A stretch of DNA of 64,000 nt, from NCBI RefSeq assembly GCF_002979535.1, contig NZ_PCPB01000013.1, forward strand, positions 1 through 64,000, read 5' to 3'. Of this stretch, positions 53,772 to 61,723 are shown in pieces. The DNA comes from Brevundimonas sp. MYb52. GTDB taxonomy: Bacteria; Pseudomonadota; Alphaproteobacteria; Caulobacterales; Caulobacteraceae. Below the pieces are notes generated by a model that was not told where the DNA came from, ran no database searches, and saw nothing but the letters and a program-made list of their open reading frames with translations. Each line of letters starts with the position of its first letter. Position 1 is the stretch's first letter. Position numbers and translations under genes: made by a program.

Positions 53772-54080
53772 AGTCGTGCGCTCCTTGCCGTCGCGAGGGT
53801 CGAAGCTTGCGACCATTTCAGCGAAGACGCCAGCCCATGCCGGCTATGCGGTGAGGGCGAACGATCCCTGTTCGGTATTAACCAAGCGGGGAGAATGGGC
53901 GTTTCGCTTTACAGTTGACGGACTGTGGATAGTCGGGTGACAACATCGCCGCAGTCCGGATTTCACGTGGGGTCCAAACCCGCGTCTCGCTCCTTCGCCT
54001 GAACGAGCTTGTCCAGATGGACTGACGGACTCTCCAGCATGGACGTCCGCCTGGCAAAGCGCGTTTACGGAGACGCTAAG
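53772..54080. other. 309-base region between ppk2 and the cold-shock gene
   Basis: This is the shared upstream region of two divergent genes; no further gene is seen. Near the middle, TTTACAGTTGACGGACTG may hold a -35 (TTGACG, about 53914) for the cold-shock gene, with no clear -10. If so, the leader is long (about 130 bases), as usual for cold-shock mRNAs, with ACGGAGACGC as ribosome-binding site. Confidence 0.5.
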
Positions 54081-54284
54081 ATGGCGACCGGCACGGTCAA
54101 GTGGTTCAACCCCACCAAGGGCTATGGCTTCATCCAGCCCGATAACGGCGGCTCGGACGTTTTCGTCCACGTCACCGCCGTCCAGAAGGCTGGCCTGCAG
54201 GGCCTCGATGAAAACGCCAAGGTCGAATACGAGCTGGAAAACCAGCGCGGCAAGACCTCGGCTGTGGACCTCAAGGTTCTCTAA
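54081..54284 (+). CDS. cold-shock protein, CspA family
   Basis: Protein of 67 residues, an OB-fold RNA chaperone that melts mRNA structure. TGTVKWFNPTKGYGFIQPD contains RNP1 (KGYGFI) and VFVHVTAV is RNP2, followed by the usual GLQ and NQRGKTSA loops. The ATG 54081, with GGAGA upstream, gives the standard length; the frame is open 24 codons further upstream without family match. A strong terminator follows. Confidence 0.96.
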   Translation: MATGTVKWFNPTKGYGFIQPDNGGSDVFVHVTAVQKAGLQGLDENAKVEYELENQRGKTSAVDLKVL

Positions 54285-54296
54285 GGCCGACGACCA

Positions 54297-54332
54297 AGGC
54301 GCGGAACCCATGGGTTCCGCGCCTTTCTTTTT
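54297..54332 (+). terminator. Rho-independent terminator after the cold-shock gene
   Basis: AGGCGCGGAACCCA (54297-54310) and TGGGTTCCGCGCCT (54311-54324) are exactly complementary and form a perfect palindrome followed by TTCTTTTT. The ideal stem has almost no loop, so the middle pairs must open. It lies 13 bases after the stop. Confidence 0.92.
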
Positions 54333-54451
54333 GCCTGGACGTTAAGAGCGCTGCCGCACGGCTCGCGGAGCCGCGCTGCTTGAGCGGCATCCTTGGCGCG
54401 CTATCGGGCGTTCGCCCTGCTTGAGCGCAGCGGCGACCGTGCGATCCGCTA

Positions 54452-55300
54452 TTAGAACCCCAGTTCCGCCCGCAGGGCCTCGGGCGTCAGACCGCCAGCG
54501 CGAAGTTCGGCCAGCGTCACCGACTGGTCGCGCTTGGCGTAGCGACGCCCGTCGGGGCCGGTCAGCAGGCGGTGGTGGCGATAGACCGGGGCGGGCCAGC
54601 CCATCAGGGTCTGGATCAGGCGCTGGATATGGGTGGCCTCGAACAGGTCCAGACCGCGCACGACATGGGTGATCCCCTGCAGGGCGTCGTCGTGGGTGAC
54701 GGCGAGGTGGTAGGCGGTCCCGGCGTCCTTGCGCGCCAGCACCACGTCGCCCGCCGTCTCGGGCCGCACGCGGATGACGCCGGTTTCGCCGTCGGGGCCA
54801 ACGCCTTCCTCGACAAAGGCCAGCGCGTTCCAGGCGTCGTCGCTCAGAGCTGCACGTGCGCGGTCCAGCGACAGCCGCCAGGCGTAGGGGCGGCCCTCGG
54901 CCAGAAGGCGGACTTCTTCATCCGGGGCGTGCGGGCCGGGGCGGACGGCTTCGGCGGGGCCGTGAGGGGCGTCGCCGATGGCGTCGAGGATGTCTTTGCG
55001 GGTGCGGAAACAGCGATAGAGCAGACCGCGCGCGTTCAGGGTGTCGATGACGGCGGCATAGTCAGCCAGGTGGTCCGACTGGCGCCGCACGGGCACCTCC
55101 CAATCCAGACCCAGCCAGGTCAGATCTTCAAGGATGGCGGCTTCGTATTCCGGCTTGCAGCGGGTCGGGTCGATGTCCTCGATGCGCAGCACAAAACGCC
55201 CGCCGGCCTCGCGCGCCGCGCTCCAGGCGGTCAGGGCCGAGAAGGCGTGGCCCCGGTGCAGCCGGCCGGTGGGCGAGGGGGCGAAGCGGGTGGCGAACAT
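54452..55300 (-). CDS. gluQ: glutamyl-Q tRNA(Asp) synthetase
   Basis: Protein of 282 residues, a shortened glutamyl-tRNA synthetase that adds glutamate to queuosine in tRNA(Asp). The class I motifs are present: FAPSPTGRLHRGHAFSAL (HIGH equivalent HRGH) and RRYAKRDQS (KMSKS equivalent). ITHVVRGLDLFEATHIQ is typical. The E. coli enzyme has a Cys-rich zinc site after YRC; here RCFRTRKDI has just one Cys, so the zinc site is probably lost. It is 7 bases downstream of the oxygenase gene on the same strand. Confidence 0.94.
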   Translation of the reverse strand: MFATRFAPSPTGRLHRGHAFSALTAWSAAREAGGRFVLRIEDIDPTRCKPEYEAAILEDLTWLGLDWEVPVRRQSDHLADYAAVIDTLNARGLLYRCFRTRKDILDAIGDAPHGPAEAVRPGPHAPDEEVRLLAEGRPYAWRLSLDRARAALSDDAWNALAFVEEGVGPDGETGVIRVRPETAGDVVLARKDAGTAYHLAVTHDDALQGITHVVRGLDLFEATHIQRLIQTLMGWPAPVYRHHRLLTGPDGRRYAKRDQSVTLAELRAGGLTPEALRAELGF

Positions 55301-55307
55301 CGACCGA

Positions 55308-56441
55308 TCAGAAGCGCTTGAGCGCGCCCGCCTTTTCAGCCTGTTCTATGGCGGCGCGAATATCGGCCTCGGCCACGAAGTCGAACTGGGCGATCAGGTC
55401 CTCCAACGCGAAGTCCGCCTGGGACATGGCCCATTGCATGGCATGGGCGGCTGGACCGGCGCAGGCGGGCCCGCGAACACCGGTCCAGCGATAGGCGGTC
55501 AACGTCGTCGTTTGGGGCAGGTCGAACCGAGCTGGACGGGCGATCAGCCTTTCTTGAGTCATCGCGATCTCATCTCGGAAGGCCGGCAGGGCCGCGAGCC
55601 GGGCCAGACGTTGACCAAGGTCGCTCAAGTGGGCCTGAAGGGCCTTGCCGCCGTCCTGATCCGCCGGAGGCATGAAGGCGCGGAAGGCCGGGTCCTGCAT
55701 GGCGGCATGTTCCAGCAGAGAGAAGATGATCCGACCGTAGAGAGGCGTCACCGAAAAGGTGACGTGCAGCGAGGCGCCGTCCTGGGCCAGGGCGTCATGA
55801 TACCAGCCGCGCGGCAGATAGAGGACGTCGCCGGGACGCATCCGCACCTCGGTCATCAGTCTTCCGCGGCTCTGCTCCAACCAACGACGTGTGTCGGGTG
55901 TATCGGCGGGAAAATCGACGGGCGCATCGGCGCGGTTTTCATACAGCCGCCAGACCTTCTCGCCCTCGACCTGGAGGGCGAAGACGTCGTGCAGATCGTA
56001 ATGGGCGCCGAAGGCGCGGACGCCCTTGAACGAGCAATAGAGATTGACCCCGACGGCGGCGGCGAAGGCGCGGCCCAGCATGGCCGTCACGGCCGACAGG
56101 TTCGGGGTCAGTTCCTGGGCGTCGCCGGCGATGACGCTGGCGCCCGTGGCCATGAAGACAGCCACCTTGGCCGGGTCGGGGCGCAGCACCTGGCCGGACT
56201 GGGTCTTCACGATGCGGCAATATTGGTCGGGCGGGACGGCGACGGTGTCGCGCACCAACTTAAGACTGCTGGCGCTCCAGATCGACGACTGGTTCAGCAG
56301 TCTGCTGAACTCGGCCCAGTCCAGAAGGCTGCGCTTGCCCACGCTGTCCCCGGCCGGAATGTGCAGCGGTTTCCGGCCGTGAAACTCGGCGAAGAAGCGA
56401 TCGGGGGTGATCGGGTGAAGAAGTTCGTCCAGACTATGCAT
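55308..56441 (-). CDS. JmjC/cupin-type oxygenase, ribosomal L16 hydroxylase-like
   Basis: Protein of 377 residues. The cupin fold carries the iron-binding H-X-D in FGAHYDLHDVFALQVEGEK (about 181-183) and a second His in ASLHVTFSV (about 254); the domain sits at roughly 85-290. Similar bacterial enzymes (YcfD/RoxA) hydroxylate an Arg of ribosomal protein L16. It opens a two-gene operon with gluQ, both acting on translation components, which supports this reading. The start at 56441 is chosen because the upstream open frame is Gly-rich non-coding sequence. Confidence 0.87.
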   Translation of the reverse strand: MHSLDELLHPITPDRFFAEFHGRKPLHIPAGDSVGKRSLLDWAEFSRLLNQSSIWSASSLKLVRDTVAVPPDQYCRIVKTQSGQVLRPDPAKVAVFMATGASVIAGDAQELTPNLSAVTAMLGRAFAAAVGVNLYCSFKGVRAFGAHYDLHDVFALQVEGEKVWRLYENRADAPVDFPADTPDTRRWLEQSRGRLMTEVRMRPGDVLYLPRGWYHDALAQDGASLHVTFSVTPLYGRIIFSLLEHAAMQDPAFRAFMPPADQDGGKALQAHLSDLGQRLARLAALPAFRDEIAMTQERLIARPARFDLPQTTTLTAYRWTGVRGPACAGPAAHAMQWAMSQADFALEDLIAQFDFVAEADIRAAIEQAEKAGALKRF

Positions 56442-56489
56442 CGGTCGCCAAGCTAGAGCGGCGCCGTTTCCCTGTCGATACGGACCATC

Positions 56490-57146
56490 ATGGCCACAAC
56501 TCCCACCGCCCCGTCCATCGCCGCCGCCCGCGAGGCCCTGGCCGCCGCTGATCCCGCCCTGGCGCGAGCGCACGCCACGACGCCCGTATTCGAGTGGCGG
56601 CTGCGGCCCGGCGGCTATGAGGGGCTGTTCCGCATGATCGTGGAGCAGCAGGTCTCGGTCGCCGCCGCCGCCTCGATCTGGAAGCGGACGTTGGAAGGGC
56701 TGGGCGGCGTGGTGTCACCGGACGCCGTGCTGGCCCTGGATGTCGAGACCCTGCGCAGCTTCGGCCTGTCGGGGCAGAAGGCGAAATACGGCCATGAGAT
56801 CGCATTGGCCCACACCGAGGGCCGCATCGACTTCGACCATCTGGAGCGGCTGGACGACGCCGAGGCCATCGCGGCGCTGACAGCCATCAAGGGGGTGGGC
56901 AAGTGGACGGCCGAGACCTTCCTGATGTTCTGCGAGGGGCGCCTCGACGTCTTTCCCGGCGGCGATGTGGCCTTGCAGGAGGCGATGCGCTGGGCCGACG
57001 CGGGCGAGGCCCGGCCTAATGAGAAACAGGCCTATGCGCGAGCCGAAATCTGGCGACCGCATCGCGGGGTGGCGGCGCATCTGCTCTGGGGATGGTATGG
57101 AGGGGTCAAGCGTGGCGATATCGCGCTGGAGGACCCGCCGACTTGA
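56490..57146 (+). CDS. DNA-3-methyladenine glycosylase, AlkA-like
   Basis: Protein of 218 residues of the HhH-GPD DNA glycosylase superfamily. The helix-hairpin-helix is LTAIKGVGKWTAETFLMFC (about 130-148) and the catalytic Asp is in VFPGGDVALQEA (about 157). It excises alkylated purines to start base excision repair. It overlaps the next gene by a TTG start inside the stop region. No adaptive Ada protein is nearby. Confidence 0.92.
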   Translation: MATTPTAPSIAAAREALAAADPALARAHATTPVFEWRLRPGGYEGLFRMIVEQQVSVAAAASIWKRTLEGLGGVVSPDAVLALDVETLRSFGLSGQKAKYGHEIALAHTEGRIDFDHLERLDDAEAIAALTAIKGVGKWTAETFLMFCEGRLDVFPGGDVALQEAMRWADAGEARPNEKQAYARAEIWRPHRGVAAHLLWGWYGGVKRGDIALEDPPT

Positions 57147-57793
57147 CCCCGCTGATTGACGCTGACCTGACCCGTCCCGAGACCGTCCTGCCCTTGCTGG
57201 ACTTCGCCGGCGTGGCCGTCTTCGCCGCCACCGGGGCCCTGGCCGCGGCGCGCGAGAAGCATGATCTGGTGACCTTCGCCTTCTTTGGGGCCATCACCGG
57301 GGTCGGCGGCGGGACGCTGCGCGATCTGTTGATCGGGGCGCCGGTCTTCTGGGTGCAGGACTGGCGCTATATCGCCGTCTGCGTGGCGGCGGCGACGGCC
57401 TTCTGGATGCTGGGGGCCAGGACCTGGCGTTTCCGGGCCCTGCTGTGGCTGGATGCGGTCGGTCTGGCGGCCTATGGCGTCATGGGCGCGGCCAAGGCGG
57501 CCTCCTATGGCGTGGCGCCCCTGATCTGCGTGGTCATGGGGGTGCTGACCGCCTGCTTCGGCGGGGTGGTGCGCGATGTGCTGGCGGGGCAGCCGTCGAT
57601 CCTGCTGCGGCGCGAGTTGAACATTACGGCTGCGCTTCTGTCGGCCGGCCTGTTTGTCAGCCTGAAGGCCCTGAGCGTGCCGACCTGGCCGGCGGTGGGC
57701 GTGGCGGTTGTGGCGGGCTTTGGCCTGCGCGCCGGGGCGTTGAAATGGGGGTGGAGCCTGCCGGCCTTCCCCAGTGCGCCAACCCGAAACTGA
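57143..57793 (+). CDS. TRIC/UPF0126 family membrane protein
   Basis: Protein of 216 residues with seven helices in two repeats, each with the GGG..RD motif: GVGGGTLRDLLIG (about 52-64) and CFGGVVRDVLAG (about 138-149). Proteins of this type form trimeric cation channels. The start is proposed as TTG 57143, overlapping the stop of the glycosylase (TTGA) with GGAGG upstream, rather than the ATG inside the glycosylase gene. Coupling with a DNA-repair gene is probably accidental. Confidence 0.85.
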   Translation: MTPLIDADLTRPETVLPLLDFAGVAVFAATGALAAAREKHDLVTFAFFGAITGVGGGTLRDLLIGAPVFWVQDWRYIAVCVAAATAFWMLGARTWRFRALLWLDAVGLAAYGVMGAAKAASYGVAPLICVVMGVLTACFGGVVRDVLAGQPSILLRRELNITAALLSAGLFVSLKALSVPTWPAVGVAVVAGFGLRAGALKWGWSLPAFPSAPTRN

Positions 57794-57803
57794 GGACTGA
57801 TCC

Positions 57804-58202
57804 ATGACTGACGTTCCCGCTGCCTATCGTGATGCGCCGCGCTGGCCGTTTGGCGACAGTGCTGAACTGGCCGACGAACTGCTGGCTCTGGTCATTGCGG
57901 GCGGCAAGACGGCCACCTGTTCCTCGCTGGCGGCGTGCGAGGCCGACATCATGCCGACGGTGGGGGAGATCAGCGTCATCCTGGACGGGGCGGGCGTTCC
58001 GCGCTGCGCCATCCGCACGACCCAGGTCGAGATCATGCCCTTTGAGCAGGTCAGCGAGGAATTCGCTCGCGCCGAGGGAGAAGGCGACCTGACCTATGAG
58101 TGGTGGCGCGACGCGCACGAGGCCTATTATCGCCGCGAAGGCACCTGGGCGCCGGGGATGAAGGTGGTCTGCGAGCGGTTTGAGCTGGTCGAGGTCTTCT
58201 GA
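57804..58202 (+). CDS. ASCH domain protein
   Basis: Protein of 132 residues with an ASCH (PUA-like) RNA-binding fold: WPFGDSAELADELLALVIAGGKTAT at the start and MKVVCERFELVEVF at the end fit the family. Some ASCH proteins cleave modified nucleosides or RNA; the role here is unknown. It follows the TRIC gene on the same strand with a gap of 10 bases. Confidence 0.87.
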   Translation: MTDVPAAYRDAPRWPFGDSAELADELLALVIAGGKTATCSSLAACEADIMPTVGEISVILDGAGVPRCAIRTTQVEIMPFEQVSEEFARAEGEGDLTYEWWRDAHEAYYRREGTWAPGMKVVCERFELVEVF

Positions 58203-58353
58203 GGCGGCGTCACGAAAACGCTGCGTGTCGGTCATGGCGATGAGGGAGAATCGGGCGTAGGCTTGCCGGGTAAGACTAGGGCCAAGATCAGGGAAGGAGA
58301 CGTGTCCTCACTCCTGTCGCCTCAAGATCCCCCCGTATGAGCGGGAGGGCCTG

Positions 58354-58926
58354 ATGCAGGTCCTGACCCGCCCCCCGTCCGGCTTTCCCGCCCTAGTGCT
58401 GAACGCCGATTTCCGTCCTCTATCCTACTACCCGCTGTCGATCTGGCCCTGGGAAGAAGTGGTCAAGGCCGTCTGGCAGGAGCGCGTCGACGTGGTCGCC
58501 ACCTATGACAAGGTGGTGCGCAGCCCGTCGATGGAGATGCAACTGCCCAGCGTCATCTCGCTGAAGAACTACGTCGATCAGGACCGCAAGCCGGCCTTCA
58601 CCCGCTTCAACGTCTTCCTGCGCGACGGCTTCGCCTGCCAGTATTGCGGGCAGGGCGGTTTGGCCCAGGACCTGACCTTCGACCATGTCATCCCCCGTTC
58701 CAGGGGAGGCCGCACCACCTGGCAGAACATCGTCGCCGCCTGCGGGCCGTGTAACCTGCGCAAGGGCGGGCGCACGCCGCAACAGGCCGGGATGCCCCTG
58801 CTGCGCCGCACCGCGCATCAGCCGAACTCATGGGAACTGCAGGAGGCCGGCCGTCGCTTCCCGCCCCACTTCCTGCATCAGAGCTGGCTGGACTACCTCT
58901 ACTGGGACATCGAGCTGGAACCCTAG
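58354..58926 (+). CDS. HNH endonuclease family protein
   Basis: Protein of 190 residues with the HNH/zinc fold at about 85-140: CQYCG, then FDHVIPRSRGGRTTWQNIVAACGPCN with the catalytic His, Asn and second Cys pair. Residues before it (LVLNADFRPLSYYPLSIWPWEEVVKAVW) and after (SWLDYLYWDIELEP) match a family found widely in alphaproteobacteria whose biological substrate is not known. It stands alone, with no partner methylase. Confidence 0.9.
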   Translation: MQVLTRPPSGFPALVLNADFRPLSYYPLSIWPWEEVVKAVWQERVDVVATYDKVVRSPSMEMQLPSVISLKNYVDQDRKPAFTRFNVFLRDGFACQYCGQGGLAQDLTFDHVIPRSRGGRTTWQNIVAACGPCNLRKGGRTPQQAGMPLLRRTAHQPNSWELQEAGRRFPPHFLHQSWLDYLYWDIELEP

Positions 58927-59079
58927 GGGATCGCCCAGGAGCGCAGCCGCTGCAGACAACTCGTGACGAGTGGCGACAACGGCGTTCGCGCTGTGAGGGG
59001 CTGTCATCGGCTTGGAAATAGGTCGCATGGGGCAACTGGAGCCCGAGTTGATCAACCGGGTTGCCATCGATTGTGAACA

Positions 59080-59090
59080 GTGTTTAATTT
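59080..59090. promoter_or_regulatory. GTGTTTAATTT element, copy 1
   Basis: AT-rich GTGTTTAATTT stands out in the otherwise GC-rich gap before the exported protein at 59162 (about 71 bases upstream). The same 11 bases lie at 61688-61698 before the dihaem lipoprotein. It could be a shared promoter element. Confidence 0.35.
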
Positions 59091-59161
59091 GTTGTGCGTC
59101 CGGAGCGCCATGAGCGTCAGCGGCGGCCGACCCCTGTTCCTGCCTCCGGAGTGAAACGCAT

Positions 59162-59905
59162 ATGCAAGCTTCCAAGACCGTCATTACGCTGTGTCTGGCG
59201 GCGGCCGCTGCGGCGTCCGTCGTCGCGCCGGCTGCGGCCCAGTCGCTGATCGAGGTGAAGGACGTGGATCGCGACGCGGTTCCGGCCGGAACGCCCGCCG
59301 CCTTCGCCGTCGCCTTCCCGGACGCCCAGCGCAACGAGGCGACGCGGGAGATCGGCGAGGACTCTTACAGCTTCGTGCCGCTGGCTTTCATTCCTCTGTC
59401 CGACACGCGGGTCGCTCTGGTCAGCACTGGCGCCAATGCGTGCACAGGACAGGCCTGCACCGGTCTCAACGCCGTCCACTATCTGTCCCATGACGCGGGG
59501 GAGCCGCGTCACCCTTTTAGCCTGCAGGGCGAGTGGCTGGATGTCGGCGCGGCCGGGGTGATGGGCAATCCCGCCTTGCAGTGGGGCTGGACCAGGGCGA
59601 TCGCCGACAATCCGGTCCTCTTCACCGAGGCCGGAGGCGTCTGGCAGGGACGGGCCTGCGGCTATGCGGTGCTGACCGAGCTGACCCCGTCCGGCCCCAG
59701 GGACATCGCCCGCATCCAGACCTCCTTTTCCGACGCCAGCAGCGATGACGGCGATCCCGGCGTCGAGGGCGTGATCACCTCGGCCGACAAGGGGCGCAGC
59801 TTCACGGTGTCCTACAGCGGCTCCGCGCGCTTCGACGAAACCTATACGCGCGGCGCCGACGGCCAATACCGGCTCCAGGGGGCTAGCCGGGTGACGGCCT
59901 GCTGA
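59162..59905 (+). CDS. exported protein of unknown function
   Basis: Protein of 247 residues with signal peptide MQASKTVITLCLAAAAAASVVAPAAAQS. The mature part is mainly beta-rich, with NACTGQACTGL, RACGYAVL and the C-terminal VTAC supplying Cys that may form disulfides. Acidic stretches (SSDDGDPGVEG) are frequent. No family is recognised. It is the first of four exported proteins read in the same direction. Confidence 0.7.
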   Translation: MQASKTVITLCLAAAAAASVVAPAAAQSLIEVKDVDRDAVPAGTPAAFAVAFPDAQRNEATREIGEDSYSFVPLAFIPLSDTRVALVSTGANACTGQACTGLNAVHYLSHDAGEPRHPFSLQGEWLDVGAAGVMGNPALQWGWTRAIADNPVLFTEAGGVWQGRACGYAVLTELTPSGPRDIARIQTSFSDASSDDGDPGVEGVITSADKGRSFTVSYSGSARFDETYTRGADGQYRLQGASRVTAC

Positions 59906-59938
59906 TCGACGCCGCCGCCGAGGACCAAGGAGAGTTCC

Positions 59939-60439
59939 ATGCGTATATTGATGATCACTCTGGCCGCCGTTGTTTCTCTGACGGCCACGGGGGCGTTCGC
60001 CGCAGACGCCTGCACCTCGCTGGACAGGGGCGAGTTGTCGGTCGGTCAGTCGATTTCCCTGGCGCGGCAGCAGCAACTGATGGCGGATGCGCCGGTCGGG
60101 ACGCTGCATTGCGGACGCACCGGCTGCACGGCCCTGGCCGAGGACGGGGTGAGCTACAGCTGGCGTCGCGACGGACGGATCGTCGGTAAGAAGATCGAAC
60201 TGTCCGATCCGTCCGATCTTCCGGGATGGCGCGGCCAGATCGACCAGGGGCTCGCCGATCGTCTGGGACAGGCGACCTGCACCGCCTTCACGCTTCAGGA
60301 GGAGGAGCTCGACGGCGGCTATTCCCTGAAGAGCGCGCCCCTGTCGACGGCGCAGGGGCAGCCCATCGTCGCCACCCTGTTCGGACGCGGCGAGGGCGAT
60401 GAGCCGCTGACGATCGAGATGCGCGCCGTCGAGCCCTGA
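59939..60439 (+). CDS. exported protein of unknown function
   Basis: Protein of 166 residues with signal peptide MRILMITLAAVVSLTATGAFAAD. The mature part has Cys at DACTSL, LHCGRTGC and ATCTAF, possibly two disulfides, and otherwise looks like a small beta domain. The start has AAGGAGAG upstream. It lies 33 bases after the previous stop, so the two are probably co-transcribed. No similarity recognised. Confidence 0.68.
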   Translation: MRILMITLAAVVSLTATGAFAADACTSLDRGELSVGQSISLARQQQLMADAPVGTLHCGRTGCTALAEDGVSYSWRRDGRIVGKKIELSDPSDLPGWRGQIDQGLADRLGQATCTAFTLQEEELDGGYSLKSAPLSTAQGQPIVATLFGRGEGDEPLTIEMRAVEP

Positions 60440-60502
60440 TCACCGCCGAAATCCGCCTCCTGTCGAGGCGGTCTGGCGTTTCTTAATGTCGAAGGAATTG
60501 GG

Positions 60503-61075
60503 ATGATCCGTAAAACCGCCTGCGCCGCCGTCGGCGCCTTTACGCTGGCCGCGTCGCTCGCCGCCTGCTCACAGGCCGAAGAGGCCGGGCGCGCCGAGAC
60601 GGCGCCGGCAGCGGCGAATGCGGCAGCTGTAGCCCCAGCGCCGGCTAGGGATGTCGAGGCGCCGCCCCTGTCGGCCTATGTCGGCAAGCACCCGACCGAA
60701 CCGGTCCAGGGCGTCACCTTCTTCCAGCATCCGGCCGTTCGCGCCGCGATCGTGGCGTCGGGCGTGGACCGCGACATCCAGAAGGCCATTGTGTTCGACG
60801 ACAATGTCGTCGGCGTGGTGACGCAGACGCGCGGGCGCCTGCTGCTGCATGGCTATGATCCGGCGGGCGCGGGCGCAACCAACTGGGCCATCCTGATGAT
60901 CCCGGACGGCAGCAAGGCGGCGGTCTGCTATTCCACGGGCATCGTCGGCTATGAAAAGGGCGCCGATTGGTATTTCGAGGGCGACCTGGCCTTCACCCTC
61001 TATACGCCCTGTCCCGCCGAGGAAGGCGACATGGAGACCCTGAGCAACTGGCCGATCGGCCCTATTCCGGGCTGA
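60503..61075 (+). CDS. lipoprotein of unknown function
   Basis: Protein of 190 residues; lipoprotein signal MIRKTACAAVGAFTLAASLAACS. An Ala/Pro/Glu-rich linker precedes the folded part, which contains ATNWAILMIPDGSKAAVCYSTG and ends in GDMETLSNWPIGP. Beta-rich; no known family. It is preceded by 63 bases with no clear promoter and is part of the exported-protein run. Confidence 0.7.
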   Translation: MIRKTACAAVGAFTLAASLAACSQAEEAGRAETAPAAANAAAVAPAPARDVEAPPLSAYVGKHPTEPVQGVTFFQHPAVRAAIVASGVDRDIQKAIVFDDNVVGVVTQTRGRLLLHGYDPAGAGATNWAILMIPDGSKAAVCYSTGIVGYEKGADWYFEGDLAFTLYTPCPAEEGDMETLSNWPIGPIPG

Positions 61076-61100
61076 CGCCCCTGAGGTGGAGACTTACCAG

Positions 61101-61616
61101 ATGGGGGTGCGTTCCTTTGTCGGCGGACTGATCGCGGCCTTGGTTGTGGGCGCGGCCCCTGTCGTGGCCGCCCAGACTCATGCCAGCGAGGACGAGGCGG
61201 CCGCCAGGGCCCTCATGAGGGAGTGGGTGAGCGCCAGTCCCGAGCATGCGAAGCTGCAGTTTGACCTGGTCAAGGCGCAGGCGGGTCTGGCGGTTCGCAT
61301 CGAGCGGCTGGTCGTGGTCGGCGCGCGGTGCGATCTGCTGACCGAAGAGGATGGGCAACTGATCATCGCCAACGCCCGCGCCGAAATGGAATTCGACCAG
61401 TCCGTTCTGCTTGAGGACCAACAGAGGGCGTTCGCCCTCTACCATGAGGGTCTGCGGCAGGGCGCGCTCGTGGCCGCCGATCCGGGCCTGCCTCGACCGG
61501 ACGAATGCGAGGACTTCGCCAAGCCGGGCGGCACGCTGATCAAGCTGCTGACCTGGACGGGGCGACGGCAATTCATCAGCCCCGGCATTGTCGCCAGTCC
61601 CAGAACCATCCCCTGA
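61101..61616 (+). CDS. exported helical protein of unknown function
   Basis: Protein of 171 residues with signal peptide MGVRSFVGGLIAALVVGAAPVVAAQ. The mature part is mostly helical and charged, with Cys at GARCDLL and DECEDFA, possibly paired. The ATG 61101 is chosen over the GTG 61086 because GAGGTGGA lies 11 bases ahead and the signal peptide starts there. Last of the four exported genes. Confidence 0.68.
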   Translation: MGVRSFVGGLIAALVVGAAPVVAAQTHASEDEAAARALMREWVSASPEHAKLQFDLVKAQAGLAVRIERLVVVGARCDLLTEEDGQLIIANARAEMEFDQSVLLEDQQRAFALYHEGLRQGALVAADPGLPRPDECEDFAKPGGTLIKLLTWTGRRQFISPGIVASPRTIP

Positions 61617-61687
61617 GGCGGCGGGGCGCGCGACGCCGCGGGCGCGTGTCGGCTATGAATTTCGGCGATGTCGTGTTTTATTGATCG

Positions 61688-61698
61688 GTGTTTAATTT
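61688..61698. promoter_or_regulatory. GTGTTTAATTT element, copy 2
   Basis: The same 11 bases as at 59080-59090, 26 bases before the GTG start at 61724. Because its first three bases are GTG in frame, it could also be read as an alternative start of the dihaem protein; the better ribosome-binding site argues for 61724. Confidence 0.4.
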
Positions 61699-61723
61699 TT
61701 TCTCGCCCTTGAGGGAGGTTCGC

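Noticed and set aside
58203..58353. tRNA or small RNA gene between the ASCH and HNH genes
   Set aside because: No cloverleaf or promoter-terminator pair could be recognised in the 151-base gap.
61688..61723. GTG at 61688 as start of the dihaem protein
   Set aside because: It overlaps the AT-rich promoter-like element and lacks a ribosome-binding site; GTG 61724 has GGGAGG at good distance.
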